A stretch of 6,365 nucleotides of DNA from Pseudomonas sp. (GCA_003523465.1 DQAA01000278.1:6557-12921); one strand, 5' to 3'. Shown: positions 1 to 6,352, numbered from the stretch's first letter. Notes: generated by a model from the sequence alone, not told the origin. Program-made: numbers and translations.

Positions 1-447
1 GCCACCCTCGCGCAATTTCTCGGCGAGGCGGCACACCGCAACCAGGCCTTGCACCAGCAGCAACGGATGATCGAACTGCCGCCCCTGCTGTGCCGTGGCG
101 AGGACCTGGGTGTGTTCCAGTATCCCGCCACCCAGCCCAACTTCGTCGGCACCGCGGGAATCCGTGCCGCCTGCGTGGTTATCGGCGAGGGCGATGACGG
201 CCAGGACCTGAGCGGCAAGATCGCCCTGATCCCGCAAGCCGATCCCGGCTATGACTGGCTGTTTGGCCGGCAGATCGCCGGATTGATCACCCTGTACGGC
301 GGCGCCAATTCGCATATGGCGATACGCGCCGCGGAGTTCGGCTTGCCGGCGGCGCTGGGGGTCGGTGAGACCCGTTACCGTACGCTGGCCGTCGCCAGCG
401 TGCTGGAGCTGGACGCCGGCAACCGTACCCTGCGGGTGATCCAATGA
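1..447 (+). CDS. L-glutamine kinase-like protein (PEP-synthase-like), C-terminal part; 5' end outside window
   Basis: This is the C-terminal 148 residues of a larger protein; the frame is open from base 1, so the start lies upstream. The visible part is a PEP-utilizing 'mobile' domain: a GKI..IPQADPGYDW stretch, then GGANSHMAIRAAEFGLPAA, where the histidine in SHMA (codon 105 of the window, bases 313-315) is the residue that family members phosphorylate and swing between active sites. The ATP-grasp half expected upstream is not in view. PEP synthase, rifampin phosphotransferase and L-glutamine kinase (C. jejuni Cj1418) share this layout. I favour glutamine kinase (ATP + L-Gln to L-Gln phosphate + AMP + Pi) because the next two genes are the partners of Cj1418, in the same order, and because the NSHMAIR form differs from the TSH form common in PEP synthase. 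The stop overlaps the next start by four bases (ATGA), suggesting translational coupling. The family call is firm; the substrate is inferred from context. Confidence 0.78.
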   Translation, partial: ATLAQFLGEAAHRNQALHQQQRMIELPPLLCRGEDLGVFQYPATQPNFVGTAGIRAACVVIGEGDDGQDLSGKIALIPQADPGYDWLFGRQIAGLITLYGGANSHMAIRAAEFGLPAALGVGETRYRTLAVASVLELDAGNRTLRVIQ

Positions 448-1094
448 TGCGTATCGCAATCACCCAACGGGTAGAACGGGTTGCCACCCATGGCGAGCAG
501 CGCGATTGCCTGGACCAGCGCTGGGCTGCATTGCTGGAAGGCCTGGGCCTCGACCTGGTGCCGGTGCCCAACGGTCTGGCGCAACCGCAGCAATGGTTTG
601 AGCGGCAAAAGGTTTCCGGGCTGATTCTCAGCGGCGGTAACGACCTTTGCCACCTCCCCGGGGCGAGCAATGCCTCGCTGGAACGCGACCGTACCGAGCA
701 CACCCTGCTGTCCCTGGCCAGGGACCGGGATCTGCCGGTACTCGGCGTGTGCCGGGGCATGCAGATGCTCAATCACTTCCTGGGCGGCGACCTGGCTCCC
801 TTGTCGGGACATGCCGGCTGCATGCACGACGTTTCCGCCGTCAGTACCGATGCTCGCTTCGCTGGCTATGCCGAGGTCAACAGCTTTCACAACTGGGGCA
901 TTGCCCAGGCCGGCCTGGCGCCCGACCTGCACGCCAGGGTCGTGGCCGCAGACGGCAGCATCGAGGCCGCGGTTCATCAAACACTGCCGTGGATCGCCAT
1001 CATGTGGCATCCCGAGCGGCCATCAGCCAACGCCGGGCTGGACGCCGCCCTTATTCGTCATCTCTTCTTCCGCAAGGACACCCCATGCGCGTAA
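444..1094 (+). CDS. Class I glutamine amidotransferase-type hydrolase, probable gamma-glutamyl-CDP-amidate hydrolase (Cj1417-like)
   Basis: A 216-residue peptidase C26/GATase1 protein, complete for the family. The nucleophile elbow GVCRGMQ carries Cys103, and MWHPER near the C-terminus supplies His189 and Glu191, completing the triad. SGGNDL (about residues 59-64) and NSFHNWGI are further family positions. Relatives such as PuuD hydrolyse gamma-glutamyl amides. The C. jejuni homologue Cj1417 cleaves CDP-L-glutamine to cytidine diphosphoramidate and glutamate, which fits the neighbouring kinase and cytidylyltransferase. No synthetase domain is fused to it and none is seen nearby, so a free-standing hydrolase role is likely. 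Two adjacent Met codons at 444 and 447 could start translation; the weak GGGTGA at 434-439 is better spaced for 447. The 3' end overlaps the next gene by 10 bases. Fold and catalysis are clear; the substrate is inferred from context. Confidence 0.85.
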   Translation: MMRIAITQRVERVATHGEQRDCLDQRWAALLEGLGLDLVPVPNGLAQPQQWFERQKVSGLILSGGNDLCHLPGASNASLERDRTEHTLLSLARDRDLPVLGVCRGMQMLNHFLGGDLAPLSGHAGCMHDVSAVSTDARFAGYAEVNSFHNWGIAQAGLAPDLHARVVAADGSIEAAVHQTLPWIAIMWHPERPSANAGLDAALIRHLFFRKDTPCA

Positions 1095-1864
1095 TCATCC
1101 TGGCGGCCGGACAAGGCACGCGGCTGCGCCCCTATACCGACGAGCGCCCGAAATGCCTGGTCGAACTGGACGGCCGGGCCCTGCTGCACCGGCAACTCGA
1201 CGTGCTGCGGGCCAAGGACCTGCACGACATCACCCTGATCGGCGGCTATCGCGCCGACTGCCTGCGCGACCAGGGCACCGAACTGGTGATCAATCCGCGC
1301 TTCGCCGAAACCAATATGGTCGCCACCCTGTTCTGCGCCGAACACCGAATGGTGGACGGTGAAGACCTGCTGATCGCCTACGGCGACATCATCTACCAGC
1401 CTTCCGTGCTGGACAGCTTGCTGGACACCGACGCGCCGCTGGCGATCGCGATTGACCGGCAATGGCGGCGGTTCTGGGAGATCCGCATGGACAACCCCCT
1501 CGCTGACGCCGAAACCCTGAAGCTGGATGCCAAGGACCACATTGTCGAACTGGGCAGGAAGCCCAGGGACTACAGCGAAATCCAGGGCCAGTACATGGGC
1601 CTGATCAAGGTCCGCGGTGATCATGTGGCGGCCTTCCGCCAGGCATGGAAACAGATGGACCGCGGCCTCGTGCGCGATGGCAAGGACTTCGACAACATGT
1701 ACATGACGACCTTCCTGCAAAGCCTGATCGACAGCGGCTGGCGCGCCCGCGCGGCGTTCACCGACAACGGCTGGCTGGAGGTGGATACCGTCGAGGACCT
1801 GGACCAGTATCACCAGATGCTGCGAAACGGAACGCTGGATTCCTTCATCCGGCTCGGGGCCTGA
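1085..1864 (+). CDS. LicC-like nucleotidyltransferase, probable CTP:phosphoglutamine cytidylyltransferase (Cj1416-like)
   Basis: A 259-residue single-domain NTP transferase. It opens with the nucleotide-binding signature LAAGQGTRLRP (residues 6-16) followed by RPKCLVEL (21-28). The first metal-binding aspartate is Asp101 in AYGDIIY, and a likely second is Asp234 in LEVDTVEDL. Sugar-phosphate and phosphocholine cytidylyltransferases share this plan, so an automatic label would be phosphocholine cytidylyltransferase (LicC). Several internal stretches (ETNMVATLFCA, NPLADAETLKLD, DFDNMYMTTFLQ) resemble, from memory, C. jejuni Cj1416, which condenses CTP with L-glutamine phosphate to give CDP-L-glutamine. 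No choline kinase or choline transporter is in view, while the two preceding genes are the matching partners. ATG 1085 is preceded by AAGGA at 1074-1078 with 6-base spacing, which decides the start against the much longer upstream-open frame. The chemistry class is firm; the substrate is inferred. Confidence 0.85.
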   Translation: MRVIILAAGQGTRLRPYTDERPKCLVELDGRALLHRQLDVLRAKDLHDITLIGGYRADCLRDQGTELVINPRFAETNMVATLFCAEHRMVDGEDLLIAYGDIIYQPSVLDSLLDTDAPLAIAIDRQWRRFWEIRMDNPLADAETLKLDAKDHIVELGRKPRDYSEIQGQYMGLIKVRGDHVAAFRQAWKQMDRGLVRDGKDFDNMYMTTFLQSLIDSGWRARAAFTDNGWLEVDTVEDLDQYHQMLRNGTLDSFIRLGA

Positions 1865-1866
1865 GC

Positions 1867-3015
1867 ATGTTCGCCGCACTGCGCCGGTTGCGGCAGGAAT
1901 GGCAAGGACTGCGAGCCTTCAAGCGCGTGCCTCGGTCAGAGCGCAAGATCGTGTTCTATTCCGAGGGACGGGGTTACTGGTCCTGGTTCGAGCCGGTGTT
2001 CCGGTCTTTACGCCGTGAGCATGACCTGCCCGTGCTTTATGTGACGTCGGCGCTGGACGATCCGCTGCTGCGCGATTCCCCGGAGGGCATGCACACCTTC
2101 TACGTTGGCGAAGGCAGCATGCGCACGCTGTTCTTTTCCACCCTCGACGCCGATGTACTGCTGATGACCATGCCGGACTTGCAGAGCTTCCATATCAAGC
2201 GCTCGCCCTGCCCGGTGCACTACGTCTACCTGCACCATTCCATGGTCAGTACTCACATGATCTACCGGGCCGAGGCGTTCGATCATTTCGATTCCATCCT
2301 TTGCGCGGGCCCGCACCATGTCGCGGAAACCCGCGCACGGGAGCAAGCCCTGGGGCTGCCAGCGAAAACACTGGTGGAGCATGGCTATGGTCGCCTCGAC
2401 GGCATTCTCGAGCGGGGTCATGCCGGCCCTTTGCAGCGGGGGGGCGAACCGATCCAGGTGCTGGTCGCGCCGACCTGGGGGGTGAACGGCCTGATCGAAC
2501 AGCACGGTATCGACGCGGTAAAGCCACTGATCGATGCCGGCTTGCGAGTGATCCTTCGTCCTCATCCGAGGACCCGCAAGTTCGCGGCGTCGAAGCTCGA
2601 CGAGATCGCCCGGCAGTATCGCGACGATCCTCGTTTTCGCCTGGATGAAGACGGTGATGGCAACGCCTCTCTGCTGGCCTCGGACATCATGCTCAGCGAC
2701 TGGTCGGGCGCGGCGCTGGAGTTTGCCTTTGGCCAGGAACGCCCGGTGATCTTCGTCGATGTACCGCGCAAGGTATTGAACCCCGACTACGGCCGACTCG
2801 AAATAGAACCCATCGAAGTACGGATTCGGGAAGAGCTTGGGGTCGTCGTGCCCACCGAGCGTCTGGGCGACCTCGGCGAGATCGCCCAGGCATTGGCCAA
2901 TGAACCGGAGCAATGGCAAGCGTCGCTACGCGAAGCCCGTCAACGCTGGATTTTCAACAACGGCACTAGCGGCGCTACAGCCGCTGCCTATCTGACATCA
3001 CTGATAAACCGATGA
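1867..3015 (+). CDS. CDP-glycerol glycerophosphotransferase family protein (TagB/TagF-like); candidate phosphoramidate transferase
   Basis: A 382-residue protein with a GT-B-like two-half layout. The N-terminal half contains YLHHSMVSTHMIY and a CAGPHHVAE stretch. After a linker near residues 185-195 the C-terminal half gives APTWG (201-205), LRPHPR (230-235) and SDIMLSDWSGAALEFA (272-287), followed by RPVIFVDVPRK. These correspond to the conserved PTW, HP and (T/S)D.S regions of the PF04464 family. Known members transfer glycerol phosphate or ribitol phosphate from a CDP donor onto glycans such as teichoic acid, releasing CMP. Here no CDP-glycerol synthase is visible, but the three preceding genes should make CDP-amidate, another CDP donor, so transfer of phosphoramidate to a surface glycan is plausible. 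There is no signal peptide; cytoplasmic or peripheral location is expected. The start at 1867 lies two bases after the previous stop; the frame is open further upstream, but that part only shadows the cytidylyltransferase. The donor is not proven. Confidence 0.8.
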   Translation: MFAALRRLRQEWQGLRAFKRVPRSERKIVFYSEGRGYWSWFEPVFRSLRREHDLPVLYVTSALDDPLLRDSPEGMHTFYVGEGSMRTLFFSTLDADVLLMTMPDLQSFHIKRSPCPVHYVYLHHSMVSTHMIYRAEAFDHFDSILCAGPHHVAETRAREQALGLPAKTLVEHGYGRLDGILERGHAGPLQRGGEPIQVLVAPTWGVNGLIEQHGIDAVKPLIDAGLRVILRPHPRTRKFAASKLDEIARQYRDDPRFRLDEDGDGNASLLASDIMLSDWSGAALEFAFGQERPVIFVDVPRKVLNPDYGRLEIEPIEVRIREELGVVVPTERLGDLGEIAQALANEPEQWQASLREARQRWIFNNGTSGATAAAYLTSLINR

Positions 3016-3016
3016 T

Positions 3017-3022
3017 GAGGAA
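3017..3022 (+). promoter_or_regulatory. Ribosome binding site deciding the start of the small YLDPGTGS protein
   Basis: GAGGAA sits 7 bases before ATG 3030. Two earlier in-frame ATGs (3012 and 3015) overlap the stop of the upstream gene or the site itself and have no comparable Shine-Dalgarno sequence, so 3030 is the better start. It also gives a cleaner signal peptide. Confidence 0.6.
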
Positions 3023-3029
3023 CCTCTCC

Positions 3030-3257
3030 ATGCCAAAAAACGATGTTTCCCTGATTGCCCTGCTGTGCCTTCTCGTTCTGCCGATCAACGCCTTCGCCTA
3101 TCTGGATCCGGGTACCGGCAGCGCAATGCTGCAAGGCATCCTTGGCGCCCTGGCGGCAGTGGCCATGGTGCTCAAGCTGTATTGGCATCGCTTGCTGCGC
3201 CTGCTCGGCCTGCGCAAGGACATCACCAAGAAAGAAGAGCACAGCGACAAGAAGTAA
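3030..3257 (+). CDS. Small exported/membrane protein with YLDPGTGS motif, 75 residues
   Basis: From ATG 3030 the protein has a short charged N-terminus, a hydrophobic core (about residues 7-19) and an AFA cleavage motif ending at Ala23. This looks like a signal peptide whose mature product would begin YLDPGTGS (24-31). A second hydrophobic stretch (about 33-51) should span or insert into the membrane, followed by an Arg/Lys-rich tail (RLLRLLGLRKDITKKEE), expected on the cytoplasmic side. The YLDPGTGS motif recurs in small uncharacterised bacterial membrane proteins; I know of no assigned function. It follows the TagF-like gene closely (14-base gap, or ATGA overlap if 3012 is used) and precedes a YidC-type insertase, so it may be a client or partner of that insertase. 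If the signal peptide is not cleaved, it would be a two-span hairpin protein. Coding status is well supported; role unknown. Confidence 0.82.
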   Translation: MPKNDVSLIALLCLLVLPINAFAYLDPGTGSAMLQGILGALAAVAMVLKLYWHRLLRLLGLRKDITKKEEHSDKK

Positions 3258-3309
3258 GGGCCACCCCAACGCTTCCCTCAGGGCATGGACGCCTGGTGCA
3301 CACCCATAC

Positions 3310-3332
3310 GCCAGTCAAGCTCCCCGACTGGC
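3310..3332 (+). repeat. Inverted repeat in the gap before the YidC-like gene
   Basis: GCCAGTC (3310-3316) and GACTGGC (3326-3332) form a perfect 7-bp stem with a 9-base loop. It lies in the only sizeable gap between genes (3258-3351, 94 bases). No T-run follows, so it is not a standard intrinsic terminator; it could be an mRNA processing or stability hairpin, a partial attenuator, or chance. Nothing else recognisable is in this gap, and no convincing promoter is seen. Confidence 0.35.
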
Positions 3333-3351
3333 CCCTGCCGAAAAGTCCGAT

Positions 3352-4908
3352 ATGTCCCTGATCACGTTCCGCCCCTCCGCCTGGCTCCTTCTCCTGTTGC
3401 TCTCCCTGGCGGGTACTGCCTCAGCCTCTGCCGTCACCCTCGCCAACTCCAGCCTGAACCTGCAATTCAACCTTGCGGATGCCAGTGTTCAGCATTGGCG
3501 CCTGCCGTCGCTGCATGATGCGAGCGGCGAGGCGCAGGACATGGCTACTCCTGGCGGACGGTTATTTGCCTTGAGCGGCAAACTGGCCGGCAAGGACTTG
3601 CGCGAGTGGGAGACGTTGGCCGGTGGCTGGAAAGTTCGAAGCCAGACTGCAGATACGCTGGTCATGGTACTGGAGCAGCCTGGGCAACCTTTTACCCTGG
3701 TGGCAACCTGGAATTTGCCAGAGCAGGAGTGGCGCGCGGACTTCAGCGTGGCATTGCACCTGGAACACGCTGGCGTCCGTGCCGACAACGGCCTTGAACT
3801 GCACGTCGGCCCAGGCGTTGGCGAGAAGCCTGCTCATGGGCTTGGCATGGGGCAAAGCATCTATTCATTCACTGAACTGGTTTACCACGACGCCAACGGC
3901 GTCGAGACCCAGCGCCTGGGTGAGGTTCACGACTTCCCGTCGACGCAAGCACCGGGAGCGGATTGGCTGGGCCTGCAAAGCCGCTATCTGGCATTGATCC
4001 TCAGCGCTGCCAACGATAACGCACGGGGTTCGACGTGGCAGGCAAGCGTGCCGCAACTGCCTGAACAACAGGCCACACTCGCCTCCTTCCAGACCTCCAT
4101 CGACATCCGCTTGCCGGTTGCTGCAAGCACCGAACCGCAGCATTTCCAGTGGAATGTGTTCGGCGGAGGCAAAGCGTATCAAGCGCTCACCAGCACCGAC
4201 CCCGACCTTGGTGGCCTGTTGTTTTCCAGTCTGTGGAGCTGGATGCGCGGGTTGAGCCTTGGAATCATGCATGTCCTCGAGTTCATTCAACAGATCGTTG
4301 GCAGCTGGGGGATCTCCATCATTCTGCTGGCGGTGCTGATCCGTCTGGTCATGCACCCCATGGCGCAAAAAACCATCTCGGCACAGAAGAAATTCGCCGC
4401 GATCCAGGCGCGGATCCAGCCCGAGCTGCAAGAGATTCGCCGACGGTACAAGGGTGGGGAACAGAGCGAGCGGATTCTCCAGCTGTATGAAAGCCATAAG
4501 GTCAGCCCGTTGGCGGGACTGAAACCGTTGCTGATCGTCCTTATCCAGGTACCGGTGTTCGTTGCCTTGTTCCACCTGCTGGGACAGACCTTCGAGTTGC
4601 GCGAAGCCTCTTTCCTGTGGATCAAGACTCTGGCGGAACCTGACCAGCTCTTTCCCCTGGGCATCGACCTGCCGCTGTTCGGCGCTTACTTCAACCTGCT
4701 GCCGGTGCTGATGGCGCTCACTAGTCTGGCGAGCATCAAGCTGGCCTCGGTTCCAGACGGCCAATCCGCCACCCGCCAGGCGATCTCCTCAGCTGTCATG
4801 GGGCTCGGCTTTTTCGTCCTGTTCTATTCGTTCCCGGCGGGGATGGTCCTGTATTGGACCGTTGCCAATATCCTGCAAGTCGTCCACCAGAAAATTGCCA
4901 AAGGTTGA
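3352..4908 (+). CDS. YidC/Oxa1-family membrane protein insertase paralogue
   Basis: A 518-residue protein. It starts with a signal-like hydrophobic segment (about residues 9-22) ending in ASASA, then a periplasmic P1-like domain to about residue 300. The conserved insertase core follows: WGISIILLAVLIRLVMHP (319-336) with the conserved membrane Arg331, a charged cytoplasmic loop with RRRYKGGEQSERILQLYESHKVSPLAG, then further spans near 389-410, 446-467, 480-495 and 497-514 with FPAGMVLYWTVANILQ. YidC inserts and folds small membrane proteins. Housekeeping Pseudomonas YidC is, as I recall, somewhat longer, usually begins MDI/MDIKR with an uncleaved first span, and sits beside rpmH/rnpA/trmE. 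This copy has an AxA-type cleavage site, ends shortly after the last span (HQKIAKG), and lies in a polysaccharide-type operon, so it is probably a specialised second copy. ATG 3352 was chosen because it begins the signal segment; the ribosome binding site is weak. Confidence 0.88.
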   Translation: MSLITFRPSAWLLLLLLSLAGTASASAVTLANSSLNLQFNLADASVQHWRLPSLHDASGEAQDMATPGGRLFALSGKLAGKDLREWETLAGGWKVRSQTADTLVMVLEQPGQPFTLVATWNLPEQEWRADFSVALHLEHAGVRADNGLELHVGPGVGEKPAHGLGMGQSIYSFTELVYHDANGVETQRLGEVHDFPSTQAPGADWLGLQSRYLALILSAANDNARGSTWQASVPQLPEQQATLASFQTSIDIRLPVAASTEPQHFQWNVFGGGKAYQALTSTDPDLGGLLFSSLWSWMRGLSLGIMHVLEFIQQIVGSWGISIILLAVLIRLVMHPMAQKTISAQKKFAAIQARIQPELQEIRRRYKGGEQSERILQLYESHKVSPLAGLKPLLIVLIQVPVFVALFHLLGQTFELREASFLWIKTLAEPDQLFPLGIDLPLFGAYFNLLPVLMALTSLASIKLASVPDGQSATRQAISSAVMGLGFFVLFYSFPAGMVLYWTVANILQVVHQKIAKG

Positions 4909-4919
4909 AGGGTTACCCA

Positions 4920-6284
4920 ATGATCGACCGCTATATCAGCCGATACCTGTCCATTACGGCTCCTGCACCTCTTGAAGGTGCGTATTTCGATACGGCAGCG
5001 AAGGTTATCGCCTGCGCCGGACAAGACGAATGGGGCGCTGCAGAATTTGGGTTGCTGGCATTTCTGGGCAAGCGCGTCGAGATATCCAGCTGCCTGTATG
5101 GCAGTTACCTTTCCAGTGGCCGGCGGGCCAGTACTGAACTAATGGGCGATGCGCCGTCAACGCTGGCGTTATTGCTGCTGATGAAGGATATGACGCGCCT
5201 GGTACAGGCGCGTAGCTTCGCCGAGGCCGCGAAACGGCTCAATGCAGTGCTCAAATTGCTGGATTTTCTGCGAGAGCGGAGCGTCGATCTGGAGCAGGAC
5301 CTGGTGGGCTTCGTGCAGGCCGCCGCTGGCAACTTTTTTACCGGGTACATACGTCCAAGTCCTCCCTCCGCAACGTCTGTTCCTTTGTTCGCTAAAGGCT
5401 CTGGCGAAAGTACCCTGCCGCTCACCGTTCTGTTTTGGGAAGGGCCGATCGCTCGTGCCTACCTGGCGACACTGAAAGACATGGGGCTTGTACCGGAGCG
5501 GATCATTCAGTTGATATCCGCGAAAGACCTGGCCAGCAAGAAGCCTGTAGGACGCTTGCTCCCACACGGCCTGCGCTTGGCTTACGCACAGTCTCGACAG
5601 CGCAACAGCATCCATTATTGGTCAGGCGTGCTTCAACGCACCGAGGCGAACTTGTATCGCGGCATGAGGAAGGAAGTAGAAAACGCTTTCGGGTTTTCCT
5701 CCGAGGTAATCGATGATGCTCTGGCACTGCGTGATCTAAAGGAGTACTCGGCCAATATTGAACAACTGCTGGTAGATGATCTGGGAGATGAGCGCCTGCT
5801 TGCGCGACTGGCATCGTTGCCGGATAGCCAGATCCTGTTCACAGGTGGCGGTATCGTGCCGAAAACGCTGCTGGAACTGCAGCACTTGAAATTCATTCAT
5901 GTCCATCCGGGCTTTCTGCCGGACGTACGAGGCGCGGATTGCGCGCTCTGGTCACAACTGATGAAGGGCTGCACCTCGGCAACCTGCTTTTACATGGCAC
6001 CGGGACTCGACGATGGTGATGTCATTCATCCTGCCTGGTTGCCTGTATTGAGATTCCGCACAGATACCGCAGCTATAGAGCAGAAATCGTTATACAGGGC
6101 CGTCTATGCGTTCTTCGATCCTTGGGTTCGGGCAACCGTGTTAAGACAGGCGATCTTGCTGAGCGATGGTTTTACCAAGATCAAGGCCACCTCGCAGACT
6201 GAAGAGAACAGCGTGACCTATCACTTCATGCATGAGCTCATTCAGCGTGCAGCATTCGAAACCTTGTTTCAGAAGGTTGATTAA
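4920..6284 (+). CDS. Formyltransferase-like protein with unrecognised N-terminal region
   Basis: A 454-residue protein. Residues from about 168 (LTVLFWEG) look like the start of the Rossmann half of a formyltransferase. The catalytic region follows at about 325-368: FIHVHPGFLPDVRGAD, then CFYMAPGLDDGDVI. By analogy with the Asn-His-Asp triad of PurN and methionyl-tRNA formyltransferase, His329 and Asp364 are in place, but the Asn position holds His327. Such enzymes use 10-formyltetrahydrofolate to formylate amines, including amino sugars in O-antigens. The substrate here cannot be told, and the substitution makes activity uncertain. The first 165 residues are largely helical-looking and unrecognised. 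It lacks a signal peptide, so it should be cytoplasmic. ATG 4920 follows the YidC-like stop by 11 bases, with AAGGG at 4908-4912 and 7-base spacing. GC is lower (about 50-58% in sampled lines) than in the first genes, hinting at a different origin. The family call is moderate and the function is unknown. Confidence 0.72.
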   Translation: MIDRYISRYLSITAPAPLEGAYFDTAAKVIACAGQDEWGAAEFGLLAFLGKRVEISSCLYGSYLSSGRRASTELMGDAPSTLALLLLMKDMTRLVQARSFAEAAKRLNAVLKLLDFLRERSVDLEQDLVGFVQAAAGNFFTGYIRPSPPSATSVPLFAKGSGESTLPLTVLFWEGPIARAYLATLKDMGLVPERIIQLISAKDLASKKPVGRLLPHGLRLAYAQSRQRNSIHYWSGVLQRTEANLYRGMRKEVENAFGFSSEVIDDALALRDLKEYSANIEQLLVDDLGDERLLARLASLPDSQILFTGGGIVPKTLLELQHLKFIHVHPGFLPDVRGADCALWSQLMKGCTSATCFYMAPGLDDGDVIHPAWLPVLRFRTDTAAIEQKSLYRAVYAFFDPWVRATVLRQAILLSDGFTKIKATSQTEENSVTYHFMHELIQRAAFETLFQKVD

Positions 6285-6294
6285 CTAGTGGGTC

Positions 6295-6331
6295 GCGGGG
6301 CCATTCGGCTCCGCATTCTCTGGATTTTCTT
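6295..6331 (+). terminator. Probable intrinsic terminator after the formyltransferase-like gene
   Basis: GCGGGGCC (6295-6302) and GGCTCCGC (6307-6314) pair over 8 bp (one G-U) around an ATTC loop, 10 bases after the last stop. The downstream stretch ATTCTCTGGATTTTCTT is T-rich but interrupted, so termination may be incomplete or helped by the second inverted repeat. Confidence 0.5.
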
Positions 6332-6352
6332 ACGCGAAACTTGCGCGGAAAA
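6325..6352. repeat. Second inverted repeat at the operon end
   Basis: TTTTC (6325-6329) pairs with GAAAA (6348-6352) and CGCG (6333-6336) with CGCG (6344-6347), with a TTA bulge and a 7-base loop. The A/T-rich outer arms on both sides would suit a weak bidirectional terminator if a convergent gene lies beyond the window. No gene is visible in 6285-6365. Confidence 0.35.

Noticed and set aside
1085..1864. Phosphocholine cytidylyltransferase (LicC) for choline decoration
   Set aside because: The fold would fit, but no choline kinase, transporter or LicD-like transferase is present, while the glutamine kinase-like and hydrolase genes fit the phosphoglutamine pathway.
1645..1866. Upstream extension of the TagF-like frame
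   Set aside because: It overlaps the end of the cytidylyltransferase in another frame, is Arg/Pro/His-rich, and the ATG at 1867 follows the previous stop directly.
1058..1879. Long open frame on the - strand (273 codons)
   Set aside because: It lies opposite the cytidylyltransferase, whose motifs and ribosome binding site are clear; the product resembles no family and is typical antisense openness in GC-rich DNA.
2008..2919. - strand open frame (303 codons) opposite the TagF-like gene
   Set aside because: Shadow of the real gene; no domain and no plausible context.
3055..3351. Upstream extension of the YidC-like frame
   Set aside because: It runs through the small YLDPGTGS gene in another frame and would bury the signal segment that begins at 3352.
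3865..4764. Long - strand open frame (299 codons) opposite the YidC-like gene
   Set aside because: Gln/Arg-rich, no recognisable motifs, and fully covered by a gene with strong family signatures.
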